From the NCBI GenBank assembly GCA_944393755.1, contig CALYBF010000047.1, positions 1 through 10,210 on the forward strand: 10,210 nt of DNA, in the 5' to 3' direction. The notes below the pieces were generated by a model that saw only the letters and a program-made list of their open reading frames with translations, made no database searches and had not been told where the DNA came from. Position numbers and translations under genes: made by a program. Source of the stretch: an uncultured Clostridia bacterium (GTDB lineage: Bacteria > Bacillota > Clostridia > TANB77 > CAG-508). Shown one piece after another: positions 1 to 5,761 of this stretch; within the stretch, counting starts at the first letter, position 1; each line of letters begins with the position of its first letter.

Positions 1-1151
1 CTTGGTTTTCCATTTTATCTGCTGGTGTTCCTTTTCTTCTTGAATATATGAACATATATATTTGTTCAAAATTTACTTTTTCTACCACATCTAATGTATC
101 TAAAAACTCCTTATCAGTCTCACCTGGAAAACCTACTATTATATCAGTAGATAATGTTAAATTAGGTATTTTATTTTTCATTTTTTCTACTAATTCTAAA
201 TATTGTTCTTTTGTATATTTTCTATTCATTTCTTTTAAAACTTTGGTATTCCCTGATTGAAGCGGTAAATGTATTAGTTTACATACCTTATCACAGCTAG
301 CTATTGCATCTATTACATCATCTGTAAAGTCTTTTGGGTGTGGTGATATAAATCTTATTCTTTCAATCCCATCTATTTTGTCTACTGCTTTTAATAAACT
401 TGCAAATGAGTCTACATCTTCATATTTCTCAAAAGGTATATTTTTTTCTTTTTCTACTCTTAAATATGAATTTACATTTTGCCCAAGTAATGTTATTTCT
501 TTATATCCTTTTTTAGCTAGTTCTTTTACTTCATCTATTATATCTTTTGGTTGTCTACTTCTTTCTCTTCCACGTACATATGGAACTATACAATATGTGC
601 AAAAATTATTGCAACCGTTCATTATGCTTACAGATGCTTGTATTTTGCTATCTCTTTTTATAGGTAAATTCTCATAAATTTTACCATCTATATCTATTAT
701 ATCTTCTATTTTTTTCTTCTCTTCTAGTGCTTTATATAAATCTTCTGGAAATCTATATAATGTATGTGTTCCAAATAATATGTCTACAAATGGATATGAT
801 GTTTTTATTTTATCTGTTATGTGTTTTTCTTGCATCATACAACCACCAATTGCAATTATTATTCCTTTTTCTTCTTTTAATCTTTTTAATTCTCCGAAGT
901 TTTCCGAACAACTTGTCTTCTGCATTTTCTCTTACACAACAAGTATTAAATAAAGCTATATCACAATCTTTTACATTGTCTGTTTTAATATAACCCATTT
1001 CTTCTAACATCCCACATATTTTTTCACTATCATTTTCATTTAGTTTACAACCCATAGTGAAAATATTATATTTTAGATTTTTATCTTTATTTAATTCTTT
1101 AATTTTTTTTATATATTTTTCTTGATTTTTTACTTCATTTTCTGTATCCAT
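1..1151 (-). CDS. miaB: tRNA-2-methylthio-N6-dimethylallyladenosine synthase MiaB, +1 frameshift at codon 86, 3' end outside window
   Basis: MiaB is a radical-SAM methylthiotransferase that adds the 2-methylthio group to i6A37 of tRNAs reading UNN codons. The first 85 codons (1151-897) carry the UPF0004 N-terminal domain with Cys35 and Cys71. The reading frame then shifts by +1 at CGG codon 86 (896-894) and continues open to the left edge, giving Cys104 (the third auxiliary-cluster cysteine), the radical-SAM motif Cys180-x3-Cys184-x2-Cys187, and the family motifs PYVRGRERSR, LLGQNVNSY, HLPLQSG and DIIVGFPGET. About 383 residues are visible and the TRAM end is missing. I chose ATG 1151 over GTG 1160 because AGGAG lies 8 nt upstream of it. 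Without the shift, translation stops at 812-810, giving a 113-aa product lacking the catalytic domain. I translated the whole shifted frame and found no second lesion. Confidence 0.93.
894..899 (-). other. Putative +1 recoding site CTT-CGG-A in miaB
   Basis: The zero frame reads Leu85 (CTT, 899-897), CGG (896-894), AGA. Skipping C896 gives CTT then GGA GAA, encoding L-G-E, which matches the conserved LFGKLGELK segment of MiaB. The zero frame hits a stop 28 codons later. A tRNA-Leu with a GAG anticodon on CUU could re-pair on UUC, as at the prfB and Ty1 shift sites. GGAAAA precedes the CTT, a weak Shine-Dalgarno-like stretch. Translation through this point is inferred, not shown. Confidence 0.6.
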
Positions 1152-1173
1152 TATTTTCACTCCTGTCTCACAT

Positions 1174-1202
1174 ATTCTAATATATTTTTATAGATTTTGC
1201 AA
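1174..1202 (-). promoter_or_regulatory. Sigma-A promoter of miaB
   Basis: A -35 box TTGCAA (1202-1197), a 17-bp spacer and a -10 box TAGAAT (1179-1174) lie just upstream of the miaB ribosome binding site. This gives miaB its own promoter downstream of the rpmE terminator. Confidence 0.65.
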
Positions 1203-1224
1203 GTAGAAAAGACCTGAAAAGTAA

Positions 1225-1258
1225 CGTAAAAAATAAAAAAAGAGTAGACATCTACTCT
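1225..1258 (-). terminator. Rho-independent terminator of rpmE
   Basis: The stem AGAGTAG (1241-1247) pairs with CTACTCT (1252-1258) around a short loop. On the minus strand it is followed by a long U-rich run (about 1240-1225). It sits 10 nt after the rpmE stop codon. Confidence 0.8.
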
Positions 1259-1268
1259 AATTTTTGAA

Positions 1269-1469
1269 TTATTCAAGACCATATTTTTTCTTAAATCTAT
1301 CTGCTCTACCACCTACTGTATCTTGTCTTAAATTACCTGTCCAGAATGGATGGCATTTTGAACATACGTCTACTTTTAAATCTTTTTTAGTTGAACCAAC
1401 TTCTAATACATTTCCACAAGCACAAGTGATTGTAGTTTGATTGTATTCTGGTTGTATATCCTTATTCAT
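1269..1469 (-). CDS. rpmE: 50S ribosomal protein L31 (zinc-binding form)
   Basis: This is a 66-residue L31, a small protein of the large ribosomal subunit. In ATG 1469 numbering the Cys-x-Cys pair is at 16/18 and the Cys-x2-Cys pair at 36/39, followed by HPFWTG and the C-terminal GRADRFKKKYGL signature. All four zinc ligands are present, so this is the zinc-dependent paralogue that is commonly exchanged for a Cys-less form under zinc limitation. I prefer ATG 1469 to GTG 1478 because AGAGGTG, the ribosome binding site, overlaps the GTG and is well spaced for the ATG. The length then equals that of typical Firmicutes L31. The gene has its own promoter and terminator. No in-frame CGG codon is present. 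Confidence 0.96.
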   Translation of the reverse strand: MNKDIQPEYNQTTITCACGNVLEVGSTKKDLKVDVCSKCHPFWTGNLRQDTVGGRADRFKKKYGLE

Positions 1470-1510
1470 TTTGTTCACCTCTCTTTAATAAAATAAACTG
1501 ACTGTATTTT

Positions 1511-1539
1511 ATAATAACATATTTTTAATTTTTTTTCAA
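1511..1539 (-). promoter_or_regulatory. Sigma-A promoter of rpmE
   Basis: A -35 box TTGAAA (1539-1534), a 17-bp spacer and a -10 box TATTAT (1516-1511) with an upstream TGn extension. It lies between the 58-aa gene and rpmE, so rpmE can be transcribed separately from its upstream neighbour. Confidence 0.65.
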
Positions 1540-1549
1540 GTAATTTTTA

Positions 1550-1726
1550 CTAATTTGTTTGATTTTCTTGTGTTTTGTTATTTTCTTCTTGCTGGAACAT
1601 ATATTGTGCTGAATATAACATTTCTTTGTTTAATGATAGTTTATGCACTAATTTACTCATTATATTAAATACACAAGCAATTATTAAAATCAACATACAT
1701 ATTTTTTTCCAATATTTTGCAAGCAT
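1550..1726 (-). CDS. Small single-pass membrane protein, 58 aa, function unknown
   Basis: ATG 1726 to TAG 1552-1550 encodes 58 residues. A short basic N-terminus (MLAKYWKK) precedes a hydrophobic segment at about residues 9-23 (ICMLILIIACVFNIM), then a polar tail rich in Gln, Glu and Asn. This is the pattern of an N-in signal anchor with a short external tail. Initiation is well supported: AAGGAG (1740-1735) is 8 nt upstream and a consensus promoter lies directly before it. Codon use is AT-rich like the neighbouring housekeeping genes. It is upstream of rpmE in the same direction, separated by 80 nt. I do not recognise a family and no function can be assigned. The larger open frame on the opposite strand here has no such start signals. 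Confidence 0.75.
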   Translation of the reverse strand: MLAKYWKKICMLILIIACVFNIMSKLVHKLSLNKEMLYSAQYMFQQEENNKTQENQTN

Positions 1727-1758
1727 AATTATATCTCCTTTAAATTTATTACATATTA

Positions 1759-1787
1759 ATTATACTTTTATTTTACTAAAAAGTCAA
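1759..1787 (-). promoter_or_regulatory. Consensus sigma-A promoter of the 58-aa membrane protein
   Basis: A -35 box TTGACT (1787-1782), a 17-bp spacer and a perfect -10 box TATAAT (1764-1759). Transcription should start near 1752, leaving a leader of about 25 nt before the ATG. Confidence 0.8.
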
Positions 1788-1800
1788 TTATTTTTAATGG

Positions 1801-1837
1801 AAAAATTTAAGAAGGAGCTAATTTCTAGCCCCTTCTT
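1801..1837 (-). terminator. Terminator of the GC-rich orphan gene at 1847-2461
   Basis: A 12-bp stem (1809-1820 with 1826-1837) around a 5-nt loop is followed on the minus strand by AAATTTTT. The single non-Watson-Crick position is a G-U pair in minus-strand RNA but an A-C mismatch in plus-strand RNA, which fixes the direction. Confidence 0.85.
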
Positions 1838-1846
1838 TTATTTACT

Positions 1847-2461
1847 TTAAGAATTTATCCAATGAATTTTCCTTTCCGGGAAAAGAACTTCTGTTGCAAG
1901 AATAAATACAGGTCTAATACTATAAGTTCCTGTGTATTCTTTAAGTCCGTCTGTATCACACAGAGCTTGGTAACTTATACCTTCTCCAGATTTCACACAA
2001 ATACGAAAACTCGTATTAAATGTGAGCGTTTGGCTCTTTCTGGATGCAAGCCAATAAGAACTTAGAGAATTAGGTTTATACAAGATATCTCTATCTTGCA
2101 TATTGCAACTTCTTGCAAAATACAGTCCTTCTTGCCTTGTGAAAACTTGGCAGATTTCATTTAGCTCGTCTATGCCATTTTCGTATCCTGTAAGTCCTCT
2201 TATTGAAAATTTATCAATAAGATTTATTTGTGAATAACAAACAGGATGTACCTTTCCGTCTCCACACCTTGTTACTCCAAGACACTTTGTCATAATAGAC
2301 TTTGGCAAATCTTTACTAGAAAAACTTTGGTCTCCAAAACCATTTCTCCCTTCCAGGCTTGTGTACTCTCTTCTTTCTGGAATAGGAATCAGAACATTTT
2401 CCCCAATTATCTCCTCATAAACATAGCTAGGCTTTGCCATTGCAAGAGTAATAACTGACAT
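1847..2461 (-). CDS. GC-rich orphan protein, 204 aa, with a YWLASR...IRPVF C-terminal domain
   Basis: A 204-residue protein with no signal peptide or membrane segment. The middle reads GYENGIDELNEICQ then ARSCNMQDRD, and the end carries YWLASR, a variable stretch, then SIRPVFILATEV. This layout resembles the C-terminal half of hypothetical proteins common in gut Firmicutes (YWLAS...VRPVVSL type, sometimes annotated DUF6273); that likeness is from memory and function is unknown. ATG 2461 is preceded by AAGAAGGG. The gene is about 40% GC by eye, against well under 30% for its neighbours, and has its own promoter and terminator, so it looks like an independently acquired cassette. Its C-terminus could be cytoplasmic since no export signal is seen. 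No in-frame CGG was found; arginines are mainly AGA/AGG. Confidence 0.75.
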   Translation of the reverse strand: MSVITLAMAKPSYVYEEIIGENVLIPIPERREYTSLEGRNGFGDQSFSSKDLPKSIMTKCLGVTRCGDGKVHPVCYSQINLIDKFSIRGLTGYENGIDELNEICQVFTRQEGLYFARSCNMQDRDILYKPNSLSSYWLASRKSQTLTFNTSFRICVKSGEGISYQALCDTDGLKEYTGTYSIRPVFILATEVLFPERKIHWINS

Positions 2462-2514
2462 TTTTGTTCCCTTCTTAAAGTAGTTTCTAATATAGCCCTT
2501 TGCTATCTAGTAAA

Positions 2515-2543
2515 ATACTATCATAGTTTTTTTATAATTACAA
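2515..2543 (-). promoter_or_regulatory. Promoter of the GC-rich orphan gene, with an A-tract upstream element
   Basis: A -35 box TTGTAA (2543-2538), a 17-bp spacer and a -10-like TAGTAT (2520-2515). On the minus strand an A6 tract lies immediately upstream of the -35, with more phased tracts beyond, as in an UP element. The -10 matches consensus at only four of six positions. Confidence 0.45.
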
Positions 2544-2544
2544 C

Positions 2545-2600
2545 TTTTTTGTCGTTTTTTGTCATTTTTTATTTTTTTATTTTTTCCTTTTTTATTTTTT
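2545..2600. repeat. Run of phased T6-7 tracts (likely curved DNA)
   Basis: Seven T tracts of 6-7 nt begin at 2545, 2555, 2565, 2572, 2580, 2588 and 2595. The first three are exactly 10 bp apart, in phase with the helix. Such tracts bend DNA. They lie upstream of the minus-strand promoter at 2515-2543 and downstream end of the vanW promoter region. No gene is seen between 2462 and 2677. Confidence 0.6.
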
Positions 2601-2631
2601 GTTAAATTTTTCATTTATATATATTTTTTTC

Positions 2632-2661
2632 TTAATTAGATAAAATATTTTTGGTTATAAT
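2632..2661 (+). promoter_or_regulatory. Possible vanW promoter
   Basis: A perfect TATAAT (2656-2661) follows a weak TTAATT (2632-2637) with an 18-bp spacer. The start point would lie almost at the ribosome binding site (GGTGAT, 2669-2674), giving an unusually short leader, so the call is tentative. Confidence 0.3.
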
Positions 2662-2677
2662 AAAAATGGTGATATAA

Positions 2678-3401
2678 ATGAAAAATAAAATTTGGTTTTT
2701 ATTAATTATTATTTTAGCAGTAATAATCAGTATAGCTATCTATTTTGGAGTAAAATCAAAAGAAAATAATACTAATTCAAATTATGATACAAGTAGAACT
2801 AGCACAAATAGCGAAAATTCTAATAATGAAGAAAATACAAGTAATATAGATGATGAAAATAGGAAAAATAACGAAAATGAAATGAAAGATAATAATACTA
2901 GTAAAGAAAACAAAGAAAATAATAAACCACAATATAAAGAAGAACAATTATCTACATTTTCTACTAAAATTTATTCCAAAGATTCAGAAAGACAAAATAA
3001 TATAAATATTACTTGTAATACTTTAAATGACACTATTGTTAAAAATGGCGAAACTTTTTCTTTTTGTAATACCGTAGGAAAAGCCACTTCGTCTAAAGGA
3101 TACGAAAAAGCTGATGTATTTGATCATAATGGAAATAAAACAAAAGGACTTCGGCGGTGGAAATTGCCAAGTAAGTAGTACTCTTTATAATGCTGTTTTA
3201 GAAGTACCTTCTTTAGAAGTTACAGAAAGGCACGAACATAGTAATGATGTTCCATATGTTAAAGATGGTAAAGATGCTGCAGTTGCTTATGGTAGTTATG
3301 ATTTTAAATTTGTAAATAATACTGGAAATGACATTAAAATAAAAGCATCTACAGATAATTCAAATGTTACAATAACAATTAATTCACTAAAACCTATCTA
3401 A
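2678..3401 (+). CDS. Membrane-anchored VanW-family protein, +1 frameshift at codon 159
   Basis: VanW-domain proteins are envelope proteins, some linked to glycopeptide-resistance clusters; their activity is not established. ATG 2678 opens with a signal anchor (about residues 4-24), then a low-complexity Asn/Glu/Ser/Lys linker (about 26-95), then the VanW domain with the GETFSFCNTVG motif. The zero frame runs to CGG codon 159 (3152-3154) and stops at 3176-3178. Skipping C3152 gives GGGNCQVSSTLYNA, the most conserved VanW motif, then RHEHSNDVPYV, AVAYGSYDFKFVNNTG and a stop at 3399-3401, a 240-residue product. The start has only a modest ribosome binding site. The N-terminal half alone would lack the core motif. 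It converges on the DnaA-like gene and shares its terminator. There is no sign here of a van resistance operon. Confidence 0.88.
3149..3157 (+). other. Putative +1 recoding site CTT-CGG-CGG in vanW
   Basis: The zero frame reads CTT (3149-3151), CGG (3152-3154), CGG (3155-3157). Skipping C3152 gives CTT GGC GGT GGA AAT TGC, encoding L-G-G-G-N-C, the expected VanW core. AAAGGA, a Shine-Dalgarno-like hexamer, touches the CTT directly upstream. CTT C allows CUU-to-UUC re-pairing by tRNA-Leu, and the heptamer CTT-CGG-C differs by one base from the Ty1 site CTT-AGG-C. Tandem CGG codons in a genome this AT-rich are striking in themselves. Confidence 0.65.
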
Positions 3402-3430
3402 AAGAACAGCTAGCCACAAGCTGTTCTTTT
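3400..3430. terminator. Bidirectional terminator between vanW and the DnaA-like gene
   Basis: A perfect 12-bp stem (3400-3411 with 3419-3430) around a 7-nt loop, with a T run on both strands. It overlaps the stop codons of both converging genes (3399-3401 and 3431-3429). Confidence 0.9.
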
Positions 3431-4091
3431 AACCTTTAAATGTTATTTCAAATTTTTCTTCATCTAATTTATCTAAAAAGTTTTCTACTGTAGTACTTTC
3501 ATTAATTAACTCACCTAATCTTACATTATTAAAAACGACTTCTTCGTCTTCTTCAAATTTTTTTGCTACTTCTCTTTTAATTCTAACTTTTGGCATAGTA
3601 ATTTCTGTAATTACACCTTTACTTAGATCAATGTCTTTACTATCTTTAAAAATTATTTGAGGTGGTAATGTGCTTGTTAAAATCATTTTTTTGTTATTTT
3701 CTATAAAATGATTTATTAATTTAACAAGTTCATTTTTTGCTTTTTCTTTTAACATTATATATTGTATATCATCTATAATAAAAAAATCGTAATTATAATA
3801 TTTTTCTATATCTTCATTATTATTTACTTCATTTATAAACTCTTCACAATTTATTAATGAAAAAATTTTTTCATTTTCCATTTCTTTTGCTATTGCTGTT
3901 ACTAAATGTGTTTTACCAAGTCCTGATTTACCATATATATATAATGGTGAATATTCTGTTTTATTTTTAAATAATTTTTTTACAGTTTTATATGCTTTCT
4001 CATTTGAACCATCTACAGCAAAATAATCAAAGTCCATCTGTCTTTGTTTATTTCTCTTAAATAATTCAACTCCAAAATAGGTCAGATCCAT
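3429..4091 (-). CDS. Stand-alone DnaA-like AAA+ ATPase without the DNA-binding domain IV
   Basis: A 220-residue protein matching domain III of the replication initiator DnaA. The entry motif FDYFAVDGSNEKAYKTV (about 21-37) leads to YSPLYIYGKSGLGKTHL with Walker A at 54-61, Walker B FFIIDDIQYI with Asp107/Asp108, and sensor 1 MILTSTLPPQ (about 136-145). After roughly residue 170 the chain is acidic and does not resemble DnaA domain IV; the helix-turn-helix that binds DnaA boxes is absent and the protein is about half normal DnaA length. It may regulate DnaA as Hda does, or act as another loader-type ATPase; that is inference. ATG 4091 has AAGGAAG upstream. The gene diverges from dacF and has a consensus promoter. 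Confidence 0.85.
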   Translation of the reverse strand: MDLTYFGVELFKRNKQRQMDFDYFAVDGSNEKAYKTVKKLFKNKTEYSPLYIYGKSGLGKTHLVTAIAKEMENEKIFSLINCEEFINEVNNNEDIEKYYNYDFFIIDDIQYIMLKEKAKNELVKLINHFIENNKKMILTSTLPPQIIFKDSKDIDLSKGVITEITMPKVRIKREVAKKFEEDEEVVFNNVRLGELINESTTVENFLDKLDEEKFEITFKG

Positions 4092-4139
4092 TTTTTATTA
4101 CTTCCTTTTATTTTTTATTTTAGTAATCAATTTATTTTA

Positions 4140-4168
4140 ATTTTAGTGTATATTTTTAAATAAGTCAA
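4140..4168 (-). promoter_or_regulatory. Sigma-A promoter of the DnaA-like gene
   Basis: A -35 box TTGACT (4168-4163), a 17-bp spacer and a -10 box TAAAAT (4145-4140). Its -35 lies 16 bp from the -35 of the divergent dacF promoter. Confidence 0.7.
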
Positions 4169-4184
4169 CAAAATTTCTTATTTT

Positions 4185-4213
4185 TTCATATTTAATTTAT
4201 TATTGAATATACT
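4185..4213 (+). promoter_or_regulatory. Likely dacF promoter
   Basis: A -35-like TTCATA (4185-4190), a 17-bp spacer and a -10 box TATACT (4208-4213). The start would fall near 4220, just before the ribosome binding site TTGGAGG (4224-4230). Confidence 0.45.
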
Positions 4214-4237
4214 TTAATAGCGATTGGAGGTCTATTT

Positions 4238-5513
4238 ATGAGAACTTTTAAATTTTTAATTATTATTTTTATTATTTTTTCTTGTTTAGCAATTACAATT
4301 CCTTGCTTTGCTATATCTTATCAATATGTATGGTCAGATGCAGTTGAAACATCTTCAAGTACTGTTACCACTAATAACAATGCTAATACAACAGATTTTT
4401 CTAGTAAAGAAGTTAATACTGAAATAACAGATGATAATTTTTTAAATTTAGACTGTGGTTCTGCTATTTTGATTGAGCAAAATTCAGGTCAAGTTTTATA
4501 TAGCTATAATATACATGAAAAGCTACACCCTGCTTCTGTTACTAAAATTATGAGTATATTACTTATTATGGAAAGTCTAGATTCTGGTAAGATTTCTTTA
4601 ACAGATAAAGTTCCTTGCTCTGAAAATGCTGCTTCTATGGGTGGTTCACAGATATGGCTAGACCCAAGAGAAACTTTAACTGTAGATGAAATGTTAAAAG
4701 CGATTTGTGTAAACTCGGCAAATGACCGGTGTAGTTGCAATGGCAGAATATATTGCTGGAAGTGAAGAAGCTTTTGTTCAGATGATGAACGACAAAGCAC
4801 AAGAACTTGGTATGACAGATACTACTTTTAAAAATTGCCATGGGCTTGATGAAGAAGGTCATTTAACTTCTAGCTATGATATTGCACTTATGTCTAGAGA
4901 ATTACTTAAAAACCACCCTAGTGTTACTAAATACACAACTATTTGGATGGATAGTTTAAGAGATGGTAAGTCTCAGCTTTCTAATACAAACAAATTAATT
5001 AGAACATATAAAGGTGCAACTGGTTTAAAAACAGGTTCAACTTCTCTTGCATTATACAATTTATCTGCAAGTGCTACAAGAGATGATTTATCTTTAATTG
5101 CAGTTGTTATGAAAGCTCCTTCTACAAAAATAAGATTTGAAAATGCTACTAAACTTTTAGATTATGGTTTTAATACTTTTTCATATAAAGAATTTGGTAA
5201 AAAAGGTGATGTTATTAAAACAATTAATGTTAATAAAGGAATAAAAGATACTGTAGAAGCGGTCTTAGAAGAAGATTGTGGTACTTTAATAAAAAAAGGT
5301 GATGATAAAAATGTAGAACAAACATTAAATTTAGAAGATACAATATCTGCACCTATAAAAAAAGGTCAAAAGCTAGGAGAAATTTCCTTTACTTTAAATG
5401 GTGAATTATTATCAAGTGTTAACATTATTGCAAATGAAGATGTTGAAAAAAATAATTTATTTACAATTATGAAAAAAACTTATTATTCTTGGATAAATTT
5501 GCTTAGATATTAA
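4238..5513 (+). CDS. dacF: D-alanyl-D-alanine carboxypeptidase (DacF/PBP5-like), +1 frameshift at codon 164
   Basis: A low-molecular-weight penicillin-binding protein that trims the terminal D-Ala from peptidoglycan stem peptides outside the membrane. An N-terminal signal peptide (about residues 4-25, ending near CFA-I) precedes a Ser/Thr/Asn linker. The peptidase domain has the SxxK motif Ser100-V-T-Lys103, SxN at Ser160-Ala-Asn162 and KTG at 264-266. The PBP5-type C-terminal beta domain and an amphipathic tail (KKTYYSWINLLRY) follow. The zero frame breaks at CGG codon 164 (4727-4729), one codon past S-A-N-D, and stops at 4763-4765. Skipping C4727 gives SANDGVVAMAEYIAG and an uninterrupted 424-residue protein. 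The 175-aa zero-frame product would lack KTG and be inactive. ATG 4238 has TTGGAGG 7 nt upstream. The symbol is by family likeness. Confidence 0.92.
4724..4729 (+). other. Putative +1 recoding site GAC-CGG-T in dacF
   Basis: The zero frame reads GAC (4724-4726), CGG (4727-4729), TGT. Skipping C4727 gives GAC GGT GTA GTT, encoding D-G-V-V, a normal sequence after the SxN motif. Unlike the other two sites, tRNA-Asp on GAC cannot re-pair well on ACC, so peptidyl-tRNA slippage is a poor explanation here; out-of-frame binding of tRNA-Gly (as at Ty3) or quadruplet reading of CGGT would be needed. Confidence 0.55.
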
Positions 5514-5541
5514 TCTTAATTAATATTTAAAGTAAATCAAT

Positions 5542-5580
5542 TGGGGCATATCTACCTATATATAAATATGTCCCCACTTT
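5542..5580 (+). terminator. Probable dacF terminator
   Basis: A 10-bp stem with one bulged base (5542-5551 with 5566-5576), G/C-rich at its base, is followed by CTTTATATTTTTG. It begins 28 nt after the dacF stop. The U run is interrupted, so efficiency is uncertain. Confidence 0.55.
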
Positions 5581-5720
5581 ATATTTTTGTCTTTTTCTTC
5601 TGCATCTATATATACTCTTGATTTTTCTTGTACATATTTTGTTATATTACTAAATAAGTTTTCTAATATTCTAAATAGATACCTACATTTTGTTTTTATT
5701 TCTTTATCATTACCTAATAT
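5556..5720 (-). pseudogene. Remnant of a sensor histidine kinase (ATPase-domain N-box)
   Basis: On the minus strand about 50 codons read as the start of a HATPase_c domain: RYLFRILENLFSNITKYVQE, then SRVYIDAEEKDKNIK. The ExxFSNxxKY pattern is the N-box of histidine kinases that binds Mg-ATP. Upstream the frame runs into the G/C-rich terminator at 5726-5753, and downstream it stops at once in the 5542-5576 hairpin. There is no dimerisation domain, no G-boxes and no ribosome binding site. The AT-rich codon use matches the native genes, so it looks like a decayed resident kinase caught between two later boundaries. Confidence 0.6.
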
Positions 5721-5753
5721 AAAAAGCGGTGGCGACAAAATGCGTCGCCACCT
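5719..5753 (-). terminator. Terminator of the GC-rich gene at 5762-6250
   Basis: A perfect 9-bp stem GGTGGCGAC (5727-5735) with GTCGCCACC (5743-5751), loop of 7, followed on the minus strand by GCTTTTTATA. It lies about 10 nt after the stop codon and is unusually G/C-rich for this genome. Confidence 0.88.
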
Positions 5754-5761
5754 TAAGGCCA

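Noticed and set aside
1575..1850. 91-aa plus-strand open frame
   Set aside because: It is antisense to the 58-aa membrane protein, crosses that gene's promoter and a terminator, and has no ribosome binding site.
2545..2600. T-tract series as a CRISPR or tandem-repeat array
   Set aside because: The units are only homopolymer runs with irregular 1-4 nt spacers; there are no repeats or spacers of CRISPR size.
2678..3401. Glycopeptide resistance cluster
   Set aside because: Only a VanW-domain gene is present; no vanA/B ligase, vanH, vanX or vanRS pair lies nearby, and VanW domains are widespread in Clostridia without resistance.
894..4729. miaB, vanW and dacF as three ordinary pseudogenes
   Set aside because: The frames beyond each break are intact with all catalytic motifs, the lesion is the same in each (extra C making CGG), and miaB is normally conserved; independent decay would not look like this.
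4504..4862. Two minus-strand open frames opposite dacF
   Set aside because: They are shadows of the dacF coding sequence with no start signals or recognisable domains.
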